Below, in pieces: positions 52,982 through 61,800 of a stretch of 64,000 bases of DNA (within the stretch, counting starts at the first letter, position 1; the number at the start of each line of letters is the position of its first letter). The translations under genes and the position numbers were made by a program. Source of the DNA: Bdellovibrionaceae bacterium UBA1609 (GTDB lineage Bacteria > Bdellovibrionota > Bdellovibrionia > Bdellovibrionales > UBA1609); the NCBI GenBank assembly GCA_002321895.1, contig DCMZ01000003.1, forward strand, positions 337,070-401,069, written 5' to 3'. The notes beneath the pieces were generated by a model, which had not been told where the DNA came from, searched no databases, and saw only the letters and a program-made list of their open reading frames with translations.

Positions 52982-53572
52982 TTACTTATTCGTCCAAGAA
53001 CCGCCACTTTCTACAGGAGTTCCTGCAGGAGAGGCATTTACAAAGGACTGATGAAAACTTTTTCTCAGTCGCGCTGATTGGGACGCGTCAATCCCATTAG
53101 AGCTCATTACTTCTTCATAAAGCATCTCTCTATCGGCGTTTTCCTCTGAAACAAGCTGGTCTACCCTTTTCTTTTCAATTTTTTTAGAAGACTCTTTCTT
53201 CACCACAAGAAGTCCGTTTTCTGCCTCCCCAATGAGGCCCTTCTTTTTAAAACGGTCTATTTTGTCGAGCCGTTTGGCCTGCTTCACCTGAATGGCCTTC
53301 GCTTTTTCAGACTTAATGCTAAATTCAGCTTGGGCATGTGCTATTGGAAATAGACTTAGAGATGCGAAGTGAGTTCCTGGTATTTCAAAAAGTGAAGATG
53401 TATTTTGTTTTTCCTCAGACTCTTGCTTAGCTTTGTATAGCTCTTTCACATAATCGTCCGCTGCTTTTTGAACAGCTGCTTCAGGAAAATTCACATTTAC
53501 GGTAATACATGAGGCTAAAATTCCACACACACCAATTAAAATAATTTTTTTAAAATAACCTACACTCTTCAT
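52982..53572 (-). CDS. Lipoprotein fusion of YnbE-like and YdbL (DUF1318)-like parts
   Basis: 196 aa from the ATG at 53570-53572, which overlaps the upstream gene by 23 bases. Lipobox LASC, then ITVNVNFPEAAVQKAADDYVKELY, the short motif seen in YnbE-type lipoproteins. The C-terminal half has the DUF1318/YdbL pattern: R-x(n)-KKGLIGEAENGLLVVKK, NADREMLYEEVMSSNG and a final GGSWTNK. In E. coli these are separate genes next to ydbH, an AsmA-like lipid-transport protein. The assignment is by eye but is supported by the upstream gene. Confidence 0.7.
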   Translation of the reverse strand: MKSVGYFKKIILIGVCGILASCITVNVNFPEAAVQKAADDYVKELYKAKQESEEKQNTSSLFEIPGTHFASLSLFPIAHAQAEFSIKSEKAKAIQVKQAKRLDKIDRFKKKGLIGEAENGLLVVKKESSKKIEKKRVDQLVSEENADREMLYEEVMSSNGIDASQSARLRKSFHQSFVNASPAGTPVESGGSWTNK

Positions 53573-55775
53573 TCTTCTCTCCCTGAATTTTTTGATCCGA
53601 GTTTGCATTGTAACCGGAATCCTCCGTCTTTTGTAAACCCTTAATCACATTGTCCATATATCCTAAAAACTGAACCACCTGATAGGCATCTAAAACCACC
53701 GGATAAGTACTGCTACTTAAGGGAATTTTCACTCGAGACGACTTTAGTAGGTAATGCGCTGAATTAGCCCCTAGGGTGGGCTCTGGGTCTGGTGTTTCCA
53801 ATAAAATACTACCTTGACTGGAGTAGAGCGAAACCCCCGCATAATCGATACGATAGGCCCCAATGAGATCTGAGACTGTACCAAAGAACAATGTATTGGC
53901 CGCCTCCATTTGTTGAATGGTTTCCTTTAAGCCCACTAAATACATAAAGTTCTTCATCGCTTTGCTCGAAAAATACACTTTTCGGCCGCGCTTACCATCA
54001 AGAGTCACTTTGGCATTAAACTGTGTCAGTAATTTACCTTGCCAAACAGCGTCTCTAAAATAGCCATTAATATAGCCCTCCATTTTTCCAAAATTCGACC
54101 ATTTGGCAAATCGATTTAAGCTCAAACGGCGAACTTCGGCACTTAACTGAAGCTCAGGAAAATCATCGAGATAATTAAATATCCTAAAGTCTTCCACGAC
54201 CACTTCCCCTCCCAAGCTGGTCATGGCAACTTTGCCATCTACTAGCAACCGCTTAGGATTGGCCACAATATGTAATTCGGTTTCCCGAGTGCTAGCATCT
54301 GGCGCTTTATTCCTATCCACGCACATGGCCTCCAGCATCTTCTGTAAACTATGACGACCTAATAAAAGATCCAAATCCACTTTCCACTTATAAGGCTCTG
54401 ACATGGAAAAAAACGAATCTGCTTCAAAGATAATTCCCTTAAACTCTTTGGACCCAATGGTATCCGCAAGAGACCAGCTTCCTAGTTGAGAAAAGAAGAG
54501 TGTCTGTGTCTTTTTAAAACTTGCTGACGACAACTTTAAAGGACTCAACTTAATAGCCGACTTCTTAAATGAAGCCGGGCCGAACTCTGCCTGTAAAATG
54601 GTTTCCTTCCGTGAATCTATGGGTGCATCAATTTTGACTCCAGATAAACTGTACCCTATAGACTGATCTTGAATGAGTAGGTCTGAAATTTGAAGGTTGA
54701 GTCGATCAATGGAAGTTTTTTTCTCTTTAAAGCTATGCTTACCGTTTACCTTTAGCTCTCCTTGTCCGGAAATTTTAGTTGTGTTGGGCAGACTCAATAA
54801 CTCCAATCCCGTCAGAAAAGACCGCATATCTTTTAGGGATTGAATAGCCACCTCTAAATTCCAAGGTAAAGATTTTAAAGACCCAATATCTAATTCAATG
54901 GGAAGTTCTCCCAAGGCCTGTGCTTTAATTTGTCCCCATGGGAATACGCCTTTAAAAGTCGGATGAATCATTTTTTGATTTTTCATGCCCAATTCAAACT
55001 GAGCTAAAAGGCCGTCGCCAGAAACGACAAAGTAGCTTTCACCATTGAGGAGCTCTACGTTTTTGAACTGCAATTCACTTTTAATGGATCTATCGGATAT
55101 AGTGTAGTTTGAAGAGCTGATCGTTGTTTTAAGGCCGGCTAAACTGAAAGCAAACTCGTCCCCTTCTTCTTTGTACACTTCTTCTATGTCAATAATGACA
55201 GTAGGTTCTTTATTCTTGAGATTCAAATTGATTTTAGCTTCTGATAGATCCCATCCATAGAGGTATTCAGATTCAACATTAATCTGAAAACCTCCATTTG
55301 AAAACTCACCACCAATTCCGCCGTTTGCCTTTACAATGAGTGCCAGTTCATTGGCTTTTAATTCCAAATTAAGTGAACTTAAGGCTACAGTCTCAAGTGA
55401 ATTACGGTTTTCATTTAAAATAACGTTCACATCGACCGGTCCAGAAATGGACATATCACCTACTTGGGTTTTTACTTCTGACTTAATCGATATGGATTGT
55501 TTTAAATCATACTCTACAGTGCCCTCAAATGAGAGGGGGGCACCCCAAACTGTTCCATTGAAAGAAATTTGAGCCGGTCTTTGTAGCAGAACATCTATTA
55601 AGCGCAGCGAAATAGAAAGTTCATCAATGACAATATCAGAGCTGAGATCACTTTCTATTATAATCCTTTTAACTTGATTGTTAAATGTGGCATTGGGAAG
55701 AGGAAAATAAAGACCCCCTAGGGCTAATATCAAAAAGCCAATGAAAAACAGTATCCATTTGGTCGTCGTCTTCAT
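53550..55775 (-). CDS. AsmA/YdbH-like envelope protein
   Basis: 741 aa with an N-terminal membrane helix (WILFFIGFLILALGGLYF) and then long runs of beta strands typical of AsmA-like proteins (TamB, YhdP, YdbH), which form a groove between inner and outer membranes for phospholipid movement. The C-terminal LSLNRFAKWSNFGKMEGYINGYF and IDYAGVSLYS are the YdbH-type end. The lipoprotein after it fits the YnbE/YdbL partner. No other AsmA-like gene lies in the window. Confidence 0.75.
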   Translation of the reverse strand: MKTTTKWILFFIGFLILALGGLYFPLPNATFNNQVKRIIIESDLSSDIVIDELSISLRLIDVLLQRPAQISFNGTVWGAPLSFEGTVEYDLKQSISIKSEVKTQVGDMSISGPVDVNVILNENRNSLETVALSSLNLELKANELALIVKANGGIGGEFSNGGFQINVESEYLYGWDLSEAKINLNLKNKEPTVIIDIEEVYKEEGDEFAFSLAGLKTTISSSNYTISDRSIKSELQFKNVELLNGESYFVVSGDGLLAQFELGMKNQKMIHPTFKGVFPWGQIKAQALGELPIELDIGSLKSLPWNLEVAIQSLKDMRSFLTGLELLSLPNTTKISGQGELKVNGKHSFKEKKTSIDRLNLQISDLLIQDQSIGYSLSGVKIDAPIDSRKETILQAEFGPASFKKSAIKLSPLKLSSASFKKTQTLFFSQLGSWSLADTIGSKEFKGIIFEADSFFSMSEPYKWKVDLDLLLGRHSLQKMLEAMCVDRNKAPDASTRETELHIVANPKRLLVDGKVAMTSLGGEVVVEDFRIFNYLDDFPELQLSAEVRRLSLNRFAKWSNFGKMEGYINGYFRDAVWQGKLLTQFNAKVTLDGKRGRKVYFSSKAMKNFMYLVGLKETIQQMEAANTLFFGTVSDLIGAYRIDYAGVSLYSSQGSILLETPDPEPTLGANSAHYLLKSSRVKIPLSSSTYPVVLDAYQVVQFLGYMDNVIKGLQKTEDSGYNANSDQKIQGEKNEECRLF

Positions 55776-55816
55776 TTCTATCTTTACTCATCGGGTATAT
55801 TGAAAACTGCTAAATC

Positions 55817-57073
55817 CTATTTGCCTTGTAGGACATGATCTACAATCAAAGCTCCACCAATGTCCCCTTGTACATTAACAGCCGTACGGAAGGTATCAAG
55901 TGGTCTCTCCACCACCATCAATACTCCAATTCCCTCTAGCGGAATTCCCGCGGCCAATAGTACCATCTGCATTCCAGACATAGACCCACTTGGCATGCCT
56001 GGTGCCCCGATACTTGATACAACGGCCATAAAAAACACACTTAGCATAGCGCCAGTACTTAGATCCATCGCAAATAGGGAAGCTAAAAACACAGCCGCTA
56101 TACCTTCAAAAAGAGCCGTACCATCCATATTCATAGTGGCACCCAGAGGGAGAACGAAACTAGATACCTTTTTATCTGCTTTAAACTCTTCCTCACACAC
56201 CTGTAAACTCACCGGTAGAGTGGCAGAACTGGAAGATGTACTGAAGGCAAGAACCAATGCCTTTGAAGCTTTAGTAAAAAACTCTTTCGGTCCAATTCCC
56301 GTAAAATATTTAAGAATTGTAGGTAAAACGATGAGGCCGTGAACCATTGTGGCACTAAACACCACCGCCATAAATGCTAAAAGTTGGCTCAGTATTGTTC
56401 CGGCAAATTTATATTGAAAATCAAAGGCAATGGCAAAAACTCCAATAGGAGCGCCAAGAATGACCCACCCTAAAATTTTATTGAGCACTAAATTAGCTTG
56501 CGTAATAAAATTAGTGATCCCATTGTCAATTTCCCCAATGGCCATAAAGGCCACTCCTATAAGAAATGCCCAGAACACAATGGACAATACGTTATTATTA
56601 ACTAAGGCATCCACTGGATTTACTAAAACTCTTTTTACCATGTTTCGGACAACGTTAATGGAGCTGGCATCCTTGGCTTCCAGTTCACGGGCAGGTCGCT
56701 CTGAAACCTGTTCAACAACGGAGGTTCGTTCTTGAGGCGTACTTACATTCTCCCAAGGATGTATAAAAAATACGACAATCAAACCAATGACGATGGCGAT
56801 ACAAGTGGTTGAGAAATAATACATCAAAGTGTATTTACCCATATTCCCCAACTGACTGACTTCAGAAATTTGAATCATTCCAGAGAGTAAAGAAAAGAAA
56901 ATTATCGGTGCCACCAACATTTTTAGTGCCGAAAAGAAAAGCTCCTTAACCAATAATACCAAGTCATAAATAGGACTGGCCGCAGTGATACCCAATATTT
57001 CTGCTCCCATTCCCGCAAAATAACCCAGCAATCCAAAACCAATGACTAGGAGAGAAAGATACTTTTTCCACAT
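55817..57073 (-). CDS. Dicarboxylate/amino-acid:cation symporter (DAACS)
   Basis: 418 aa, 8 helices plus two re-entrant loops. The key loops are STSSSSATLPVSLQVC (HP1) and the GATMNMDGTALFEG helix 7 motif (NMDGT), with the late GMPSGSMSGMQMV segment. Such proteins import glutamate, aspartate or C4-dicarboxylates with Na+ or H+. Not specific enough to name as gltP or dctA. Monocistronic by layout. Confidence 0.93.
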   Translation of the reverse strand: MWKKYLSLLVIGFGLLGYFAGMGAEILGITAASPIYDLVLLVKELFFSALKMLVAPIIFFSLLSGMIQISEVSQLGNMGKYTLMYYFSTTCIAIVIGLIVVFFIHPWENVSTPQERTSVVEQVSERPARELEAKDASSINVVRNMVKRVLVNPVDALVNNNVLSIVFWAFLIGVAFMAIGEIDNGITNFITQANLVLNKILGWVILGAPIGVFAIAFDFQYKFAGTILSQLLAFMAVVFSATMVHGLIVLPTILKYFTGIGPKEFFTKASKALVLAFSTSSSSATLPVSLQVCEEEFKADKKVSSFVLPLGATMNMDGTALFEGIAAVFLASLFAMDLSTGAMLSVFFMAVVSSIGAPGMPSGSMSGMQMVLLAAGIPLEGIGVLMVVERPLDTFRTAVNVQGDIGGALIVDHVLQGK

Positions 57074-57219
57074 AATTCTAATTTCCTTAGCAATATATCT
57101 ATTACATCTTAGTGTGCCGCCACCGGCAACCGCCTTAAGTCTAGCAATGCCTCAAATGATTACGCTAGTACGAGCGAGCTAGACTCGATTTTTCACTCTA
57201 GATTTCCGAACTATAGTTG

Positions 57220-57771
57220 ATGGAAAAATTAAAAGAAAACGTAAATTTTTATTGGGATTATTTTTTCAAAGACGTAGAGAGTTCCGAACAGGTCACTCGA
57301 ATTAAATTCCTGCAACGCTTACCTTTTTTCAGAAAGCTGTCTTTGAGGCAAGTAAGGGTTATTAGCGGCCATCTCCATTACAGAGAATACATGGAAAACG
57401 AGTACCTCTTTGAATACGGTAACCCTGGTGCAGCGCTATTTCTTATCTTTAAAGGTGAGGTGGCTATTGAAGTTCCCACTGAAAATGGCGTTAATCATGT
57501 GGCCACTCTCGAAAGTAATTCCTTTTTAGGAGAGCTCGCCCTATTAAGTAGCGCTGAGCGAACGGCCGGTGCGAGAACCTTAAAACCCACTCAATGTTTT
57601 GCGCTCTATAGGAATGATTTAGATCGACTGGCTGATTCCAGTCCAGAAATCTGTGCTGAAATCTACAAAGCCTTGGCCAAAGTGGTTGGCCGACGACTTG
57701 AGGCCACAACAAAGCAAATTACTGCTTTCAAATCGAGTACAATGAATAAGAAGGCCACACATGCCGCATGA
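57220..57771 (+). CDS. Cyclic-nucleotide-binding domain protein
   Basis: 183 aa; ATG at 57220 (a TTG just upstream is possible). A single cNMP-binding beta-roll, residues about 30-140: GNPGAALFLIFKGEVAIEV, and the phosphate-binding cassette FLGELALLSSAERTAGAR, with Glu and Arg in the right places to bind cAMP or cGMP. No DNA-binding domain; a helix follows. It overlaps the next gene by 11 bases, so it may regulate that permease. Confidence 0.85.
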   Translation: MEKLKENVNFYWDYFFKDVESSEQVTRIKFLQRLPFFRKLSLRQVRVISGHLHYREYMENEYLFEYGNPGAALFLIFKGEVAIEVPTENGVNHVATLESNSFLGELALLSSAERTAGARTLKPTQCFALYRNDLDRLADSSPEICAEIYKALAKVVGRRLEATTKQITAFKSSTMNKKATHAA

Positions 57772-59047
57772 TCGTGCCCGTAAAATTCGTGCGATTTTAT
57801 TTTATTCCTTCTCAGGGTTACTAGCTATTTCGCTAACCATCTATTTGTTATGGGCACTGAGAGCCCTATTACTTCCCATAATTGTTGGGGCTCTTTTGGC
57901 TTATCTGTGTAAACCTATTCTTGCAAAAAGAATGATGCCCTGGCTTCCTAACGGGGTCCGAGTTATTTTGCTACTTGGATTCATGATGGGAGGAGTGGTC
58001 TATACTTCTCAAAAGATAAGAAGCAATATTCCAAGTAAAGAAGAACAGCTCGTTTTACAAGTCCGAATGAATTACAAGATGCATGAAAAATACATAGATC
58101 TCATGGGTGTAGATGCAAAGACAGGAAAAGGCAACTTTGTCTACAACCTAGTGAAAGATGAGCTCAATCCATTTATGCTTCAGTTGTCTCAAGCATTGAA
58201 CCTCAATCCCGAGCAACGCAGGTCTTTTAGAAAGTACTATAAAGAAAATAAGAAAGAAAATCCAAAGCTTAAACAATACTATGAATACTATAGAGCCAAT
58301 TTAAAGCGAGCCAAAGTTGAGGAAGCGGCCATAGAAGCGGCTAAAAAAGAGGAACAGCGAAAACCTGCTTCTGCTAGTGATGATGAAGGTGAAGAAAGTG
58401 CCTCGTTTATCATGGCCACATTAGGTTTAATTTCAACCTGGATGCTCACGCCTTTTGTTTTTATATTTTTACTGTTTGATAATGGACAGATTTTAAAGTT
58501 TTTTGTTCGACTGATTCCCAATAAGTTCTTCGAGCTGTCTTTACGGATCGTGGATGAAGTGGATACCGCAATTGGTAATTATTTGAGAGGCACCTTTTTA
58601 GAATGTGCACTTGTGGGTGGTACGATCGGCCTCGGTCTTTTTTTAGTTGGTCTTGATCTAAAGATCGCCCTCGGCATTGGAGCTATCGCTGGCATAGCCA
58701 ATGCGATTCCATTTCTTGGCCCTGTCATTGGCTTAGTGGTAGGACTTGGATATGGCCTGATAGTAGAAGAAATTGATCCCGTTCTTGGCTTTGTCACCTT
58801 AGACGGTTTGTTTTTAGCCATCGTTGCTGTGGTGATCATTGCCCAACTTCTTGATAATTCCGTGTTCCAACCAGTGGTTCTTGGAAGCGCAGTTAACCTG
58901 CATCCCCTCGTCGTTATTGTTGGTGTCATGGGGGGGTCAACGATTTTTGGCTTTGCCGGAATGCTTTTGGCCATACCTGCCATTGTGATCTTCAAGGTGG
59001 TTACGGAAACCCTGTTTAAAGAAATGAAAGCCTACCGAATCATTTAA
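57761..59047 (+). CDS. AI-2E/PerM-family membrane transporter
   Basis: 428 aa, about eight membrane helices, with a charged soluble insert (about residues 110-210, many Lys/Glu). The family signature is the C-terminal GSTIFGFAGMLLAIPAIVIFKV and IAGIANAIPFLGPVIGLVVGL. Members export autoinducer 2 or act as Na+(Li+)/H+ antiporters; the substrate here is open. The overlap with a cNMP-binding gene is a notable pairing. Confidence 0.87.
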   Translation: MPHDRARKIRAILFYSFSGLLAISLTIYLLWALRALLLPIIVGALLAYLCKPILAKRMMPWLPNGVRVILLLGFMMGGVVYTSQKIRSNIPSKEEQLVLQVRMNYKMHEKYIDLMGVDAKTGKGNFVYNLVKDELNPFMLQLSQALNLNPEQRRSFRKYYKENKKENPKLKQYYEYYRANLKRAKVEEAAIEAAKKEEQRKPASASDDEGEESASFIMATLGLISTWMLTPFVFIFLLFDNGQILKFFVRLIPNKFFELSLRIVDEVDTAIGNYLRGTFLECALVGGTIGLGLFLVGLDLKIALGIGAIAGIANAIPFLGPVIGLVVGLGYGLIVEEIDPVLGFVTLDGLFLAIVAVVIIAQLLDNSVFQPVVLGSAVNLHPLVVIVGVMGGSTIFGFAGMLLAIPAIVIFKVVTETLFKEMKAYRII

Positions 59048-59071
59048 AATAATTTCATTCGGTGTATAGAT

Positions 59072-59098
59072 CCTGTACAAACCTTATTAGTGTACAGG
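59072..59098. repeat. 8-bp perfect inverted repeat after the transporter gene
   Basis: CCTGTACA (59072-59079) and TGTACAGG (59091-59098), loop 11 bases. It may be a terminator without T-run, or an operator for the paralog gene starting at 59146. Confidence 0.5.
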
Positions 59099-59129
59099 CC
59101 CGTAGTGAGCGGGAAGATGGACCCTCAAT

Positions 59130-59138
59130 TGCTATTTA
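59130..59138 (+). promoter_or_regulatory. Extended -10 promoter, first paralog
   Basis: TGCTATTTA, an extended -10 (TG-n-TATTTA). It lies 7 bases before the GTG at 59146, the same arrangement as at the second paralog (TGCTAATTA, 59979-59987, before ATG 59995). No clear -35 at this copy. Predicts a leaderless mRNA. Confidence 0.55.
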
Positions 59139-59145
59139 TTCCATC

Positions 59146-59928
59146 GTGAAATCAGTCTTAGCACTCTTCATTTTATCCTTCCTTGTCATTGATGCCGCTT
59201 CAGCGCAAGCAGCCCCTATCTCCTGTTCAGCATTATTTGGAAAGAAGACCATTGAATCTAGAAATTCAACTTCCAGTAAACCACAAAGGAAGTCCTGGGA
59301 AAAACTTTCACCGGAAAAAGCCCAGCAAGCGTTCTTGAAGATGACGGATCAAATGGCCACGGCCATTGAAATGAATGGGGTTTTTGAGCATCCAGAAAGA
59401 CTCTTTGAAAGAGTTTTTATCGAGGGACAGAAGTTTAAAGGTGATACTACAAAGGACTTTATGATTCTTGATCAGAATCTTAAATCCATTGCAAACCATA
59501 CGATAGACAGTCGGGTTCTCCTTCCTCATGAGGCGCTTAGACTATTAAAGTTTGGTGAGTACTTGGATGAACAAATCAAAAATATTCAAGTGAGCTCAGG
59601 GGACATCCCTATGATTCCTGGTCCCTGGATCCTTCGTGCAGAACAAGCGCCGACCATTGAAGTGCCTCATCGTCATCAGCGAAATCCATTTTACCAAAAC
59701 AGAATTGCCTTTTCTTTGGTGAAGTCAGAAATGGGGGCTGGATCCATCTTGAGAGATCAGGAAACCCCCGAGGGCACTCTTTTAATGCTAACTGAAGGTG
59801 GCCGCAATGGCTTCTTCAATCGGTTTGAATTAAATCCAGTTACAGGTCGAATGGAAGGACCGCAACATGGATCGGGGTGGGATGGAAAGAATCGACTGCT
59901 CCTTCTTCGTCAATACTATTACCCCTAA
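59146..59928 (+). CDS. Exported protein, first of tandem paralogs
   Basis: 260 aa from a GTG at 59146. This start gives a signal peptide (VLALFILSFLVIDAASA) and a promoter at a matching distance to that of the paralog; an upstream GTG at 59062 is not preferred. Cleavage AQA-APISC yields APISCSALFGKK. The mature protein is helical to about residue 140, then beta-rich, with RAEQAPTIEVPHRHQRN, VKSEMGAGSI and a C-terminus GSGWDGKNRLLLLRQYYYP. No Shine-Dalgarno. No family recognised. About 45% like the next gene by eye over the mature part. Confidence 0.72.
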   Translation: MKSVLALFILSFLVIDAASAQAAPISCSALFGKKTIESRNSTSSKPQRKSWEKLSPEKAQQAFLKMTDQMATAIEMNGVFEHPERLFERVFIEGQKFKGDTTKDFMILDQNLKSIANHTIDSRVLLPHEALRLLKFGEYLDEQIKNIQVSSGDIPMIPGPWILRAEQAPTIEVPHRHQRNPFYQNRIAFSLVKSEMGAGSILRDQETPEGTLLMLTEGGRNGFFNRFELNPVTGRMEGPQHGSGWDGKNRLLLLRQYYYP

Positions 59929-59958
59929 AGGGTACTGATCTATAACCCGTACAGCTAC

Positions 59959-59987
59959 TTGTGAGCTGGAACACAATTTGCTAATTA
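59959..59987 (+). promoter_or_regulatory. Promoter placed for a leaderless transcript, second paralog
   Basis: TTGTGA (59959-59964), 17-base spacer, extended -10 TG-c-TAATTA (to 59987). The ATG at 59995 begins 7 bases later, so transcription should start at or next to it. No ribosome site is seen. Confidence 0.6.
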
Positions 59988-59994
59988 TTTTTTA

Positions 59995-60774
59995 ATGAAA
60001 ACGCTATTTCTTTTATTTACCCTAAGTGCTTTGGTGCATAGCCCGATCTCGGTAGTGGCAGCCCCCCGTATTTGCGGGGAACTCTTTGGAGTAAAATCAA
60101 AAATTGAGATTGCAAAAGCAGAGGAAAAGTCTAAGCAAAAGCCCTGGGAAAAGCAGCACCCAAGAGAAACAAAACGCATGTTCTCAGAGCTGTCAGGCAA
60201 AATGGCGACTTCCATGGAAATGAACAGCGTCTTTTCACGACCAGATGTAATATTCAAAAAGATTTTCCAACACGGTATGGCTGGAGAACGCTCTTCAAAG
60301 GAGCTCTACATCGAAGATTCTGAACTGCAATCCATCGCTCATGGTGCCGAAAAGAGTCCTATTTTTAGTGAAGCCGAGGCATCCCGATTACTAGAATTCG
60401 GAAAATATTTGGATGAGCAAATCAATAGGGTTCAAAGCTCTAATCGCGATCAGAGAGTGATTTCCAGTTCCTATATGCTAAGGGCAGAAACAGAGCCTAC
60501 TGTAGACTCTCACAGTCATAAAAGATCTACTGGGATAGATCTAGGTATGGCATTTACTTTTGTAAAATCTGAAATGGGTGCTGGCTCAGTCCTTGAGGGA
60601 AAGGCGAGTCCCGAGGGTTCTCTCTTAGTGCTAACTGAAGGTGCAAGACGTGGTTTTTATGAACGCTTTGAAGAGAACTTTATTACAGGCGAATTTGAAG
60701 GAACCAACCATGGTTCCGGTTGGGACGGACGCGTGCGGTTGATATTTATCCGCCAGTACTTCTATGAAAAGTAA
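59995..60774 (+). CDS. Exported protein, second of tandem paralogs
   Basis: 259 aa. Signal peptide ends VVA-APRIC, mature start APRICGELFG. It aligns with the preceding gene along its length: KPWEKQHP / KSWEKLSP, MATSMEMNSVF / MATAIEMNGVF, VKSEMGAGSV / VKSEMGAGSI, HGSGWDGRVRL / HGSGWDGKNRL and RQYF / RQYY. The conserved Cys at +5 is the only Cys in the mature protein. Function unknown; duplication followed by divergence. Confidence 0.78.
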   Translation: MKTLFLLFTLSALVHSPISVVAAPRICGELFGVKSKIEIAKAEEKSKQKPWEKQHPRETKRMFSELSGKMATSMEMNSVFSRPDVIFKKIFQHGMAGERSSKELYIEDSELQSIAHGAEKSPIFSEAEASRLLEFGKYLDEQINRVQSSNRDQRVISSSYMLRAETEPTVDSHSHKRSTGIDLGMAFTFVKSEMGAGSVLEGKASPEGSLLVLTEGARRGFYERFEENFITGEFEGTNHGSGWDGRVRLIFIRQYFYEK

Positions 60775-60823
60775 TATATTCTAAGTTTTTCCTAACCATT
60801 GATGTTTCAGTTGTTTATTTTTC

Positions 60824-60921
60824 CTAAAAACTTCTGCCAAAAGCGAGTTCGGATGGCTCAAGCTTGCGTAGGCAAGCGATGTGCCACTCGCATGTCTGAG
60901 CATTTTGGTAGAAGTTTTTAG
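60824..60921. repeat. Long hairpin (98-base) extragenic element
   Basis: Arms 60824-60842 and 60903-60921 match at 18 of 19 positions. Inside, GCGAG/CTCGC, TGGC/GCCA and GCTTGC-gtag-GCAAGC extend the same hairpin toward the centre. It lies between the paralog gene (stop 60774) and the convergent methyltransferase (stop 60937). It could be a terminator, a MITE-like repeat or a folded RNA. Confidence 0.7.
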
Positions 60922-60936
60922 AAAATTTAAAATCAC

Positions 60937-61800
60937 TTAAATAACAATGGTTAAAAAACGTCTACGATAACCAAACGTAAGCTCTCCACTACTGTCGGCA
61001 TGATTCTTCGCAAGATCTAAAATGCACTGTTTAAGTGCTGAACGATGACTTGGACTCAATAGATCAATGAAATACATATTCTTAGTGATCTGCCAAAACT
61101 CTTCGGGAGTGCCAGTGGTTTCAAAATTTTGATCTTCAACGGTTTCTAAAGTTAACCCCACTGGCTTTAATAACCCTGAGAGCTCTTCTTTAGTTTTAAC
61201 TCGCTTATCACCGGTCACTACATTTTTAATTTCTGGAATGTGCTCCATAAAAAAGCCCGACATCACCTTACGAACCTCTTCGTCAAAAGATCCGGCATTT
61301 TCTGGACTTCCAATGACCGACATAAACTTTCCGCCCAATTTTAATACCCGAGCTATCTCTTTCAGTACCGGCTCTATAGGCTGCATAAGCATAAATGCCA
61401 TGTGGCAAGTTATAACCTCCACAGAGTTATCCCCAAGAGGCAGTGCTTGGGCTCGCCCATGGATCCATTCCACTGCGGAGGGAATATTCCGTTCTCGCGC
61501 TACAGCTAACTCCCCTTCGGACATATCGAGGCCAATATATTTGGATTGTGGGAATCGATGCGCCAGTTTTTCAACAAGGTAACCATCGCCACAGGCCAAA
61601 TCTAAAATGGTTGTAGGAGAACCAGAAATTTTATGAACCAATTCCTCATAGGAGTTGTGTCCATCTGAGTTTTTTAAATGCGCAAAGGCTTCCGGACTCA
61701 TACCGGGAGCCCGATGATGGGTCTCTATCAAGTAGGCTTCCCAGTCCTCGGGCTTCAACACTTCTCCCAAATTCAGTTTTTCTAAATAACTTTTAGCCAT
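60937..61800 (-). CDS. Class I SAM-dependent methyltransferase
   Basis: 287 aa. Motif I is TILDLACGDGYL, then a second strand YIGLDMSEGEL, motif II-like VEWIHGRAQALPL and a motif post-II IARVLKLGGKF. The ubiquinone/menaquinone-like small-molecule methyltransferase group is closest. Substrate unknown. Its start overlaps the gatB stop by 8 bases, so it is co-transcribed with gatB. Confidence 0.85.
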   Translation of the reverse strand: MAKSYLEKLNLGEVLKPEDWEAYLIETHHRAPGMSPEAFAHLKNSDGHNSYEELVHKISGSPTTILDLACGDGYLVEKLAHRFPQSKYIGLDMSEGELAVARERNIPSAVEWIHGRAQALPLGDNSVEVITCHMAFMLMQPIEPVLKEIARVLKLGGKFMSVIGSPENAGSFDEEVRKVMSGFFMEHIPEIKNVVTGDKRVKTKEELSGLLKPVGLTLETVEDQNFETTGTPEEFWQITKNMYFIDLLSPSHRSALKQCILDLAKNHADSSGELTFGYRRRFLTIVI

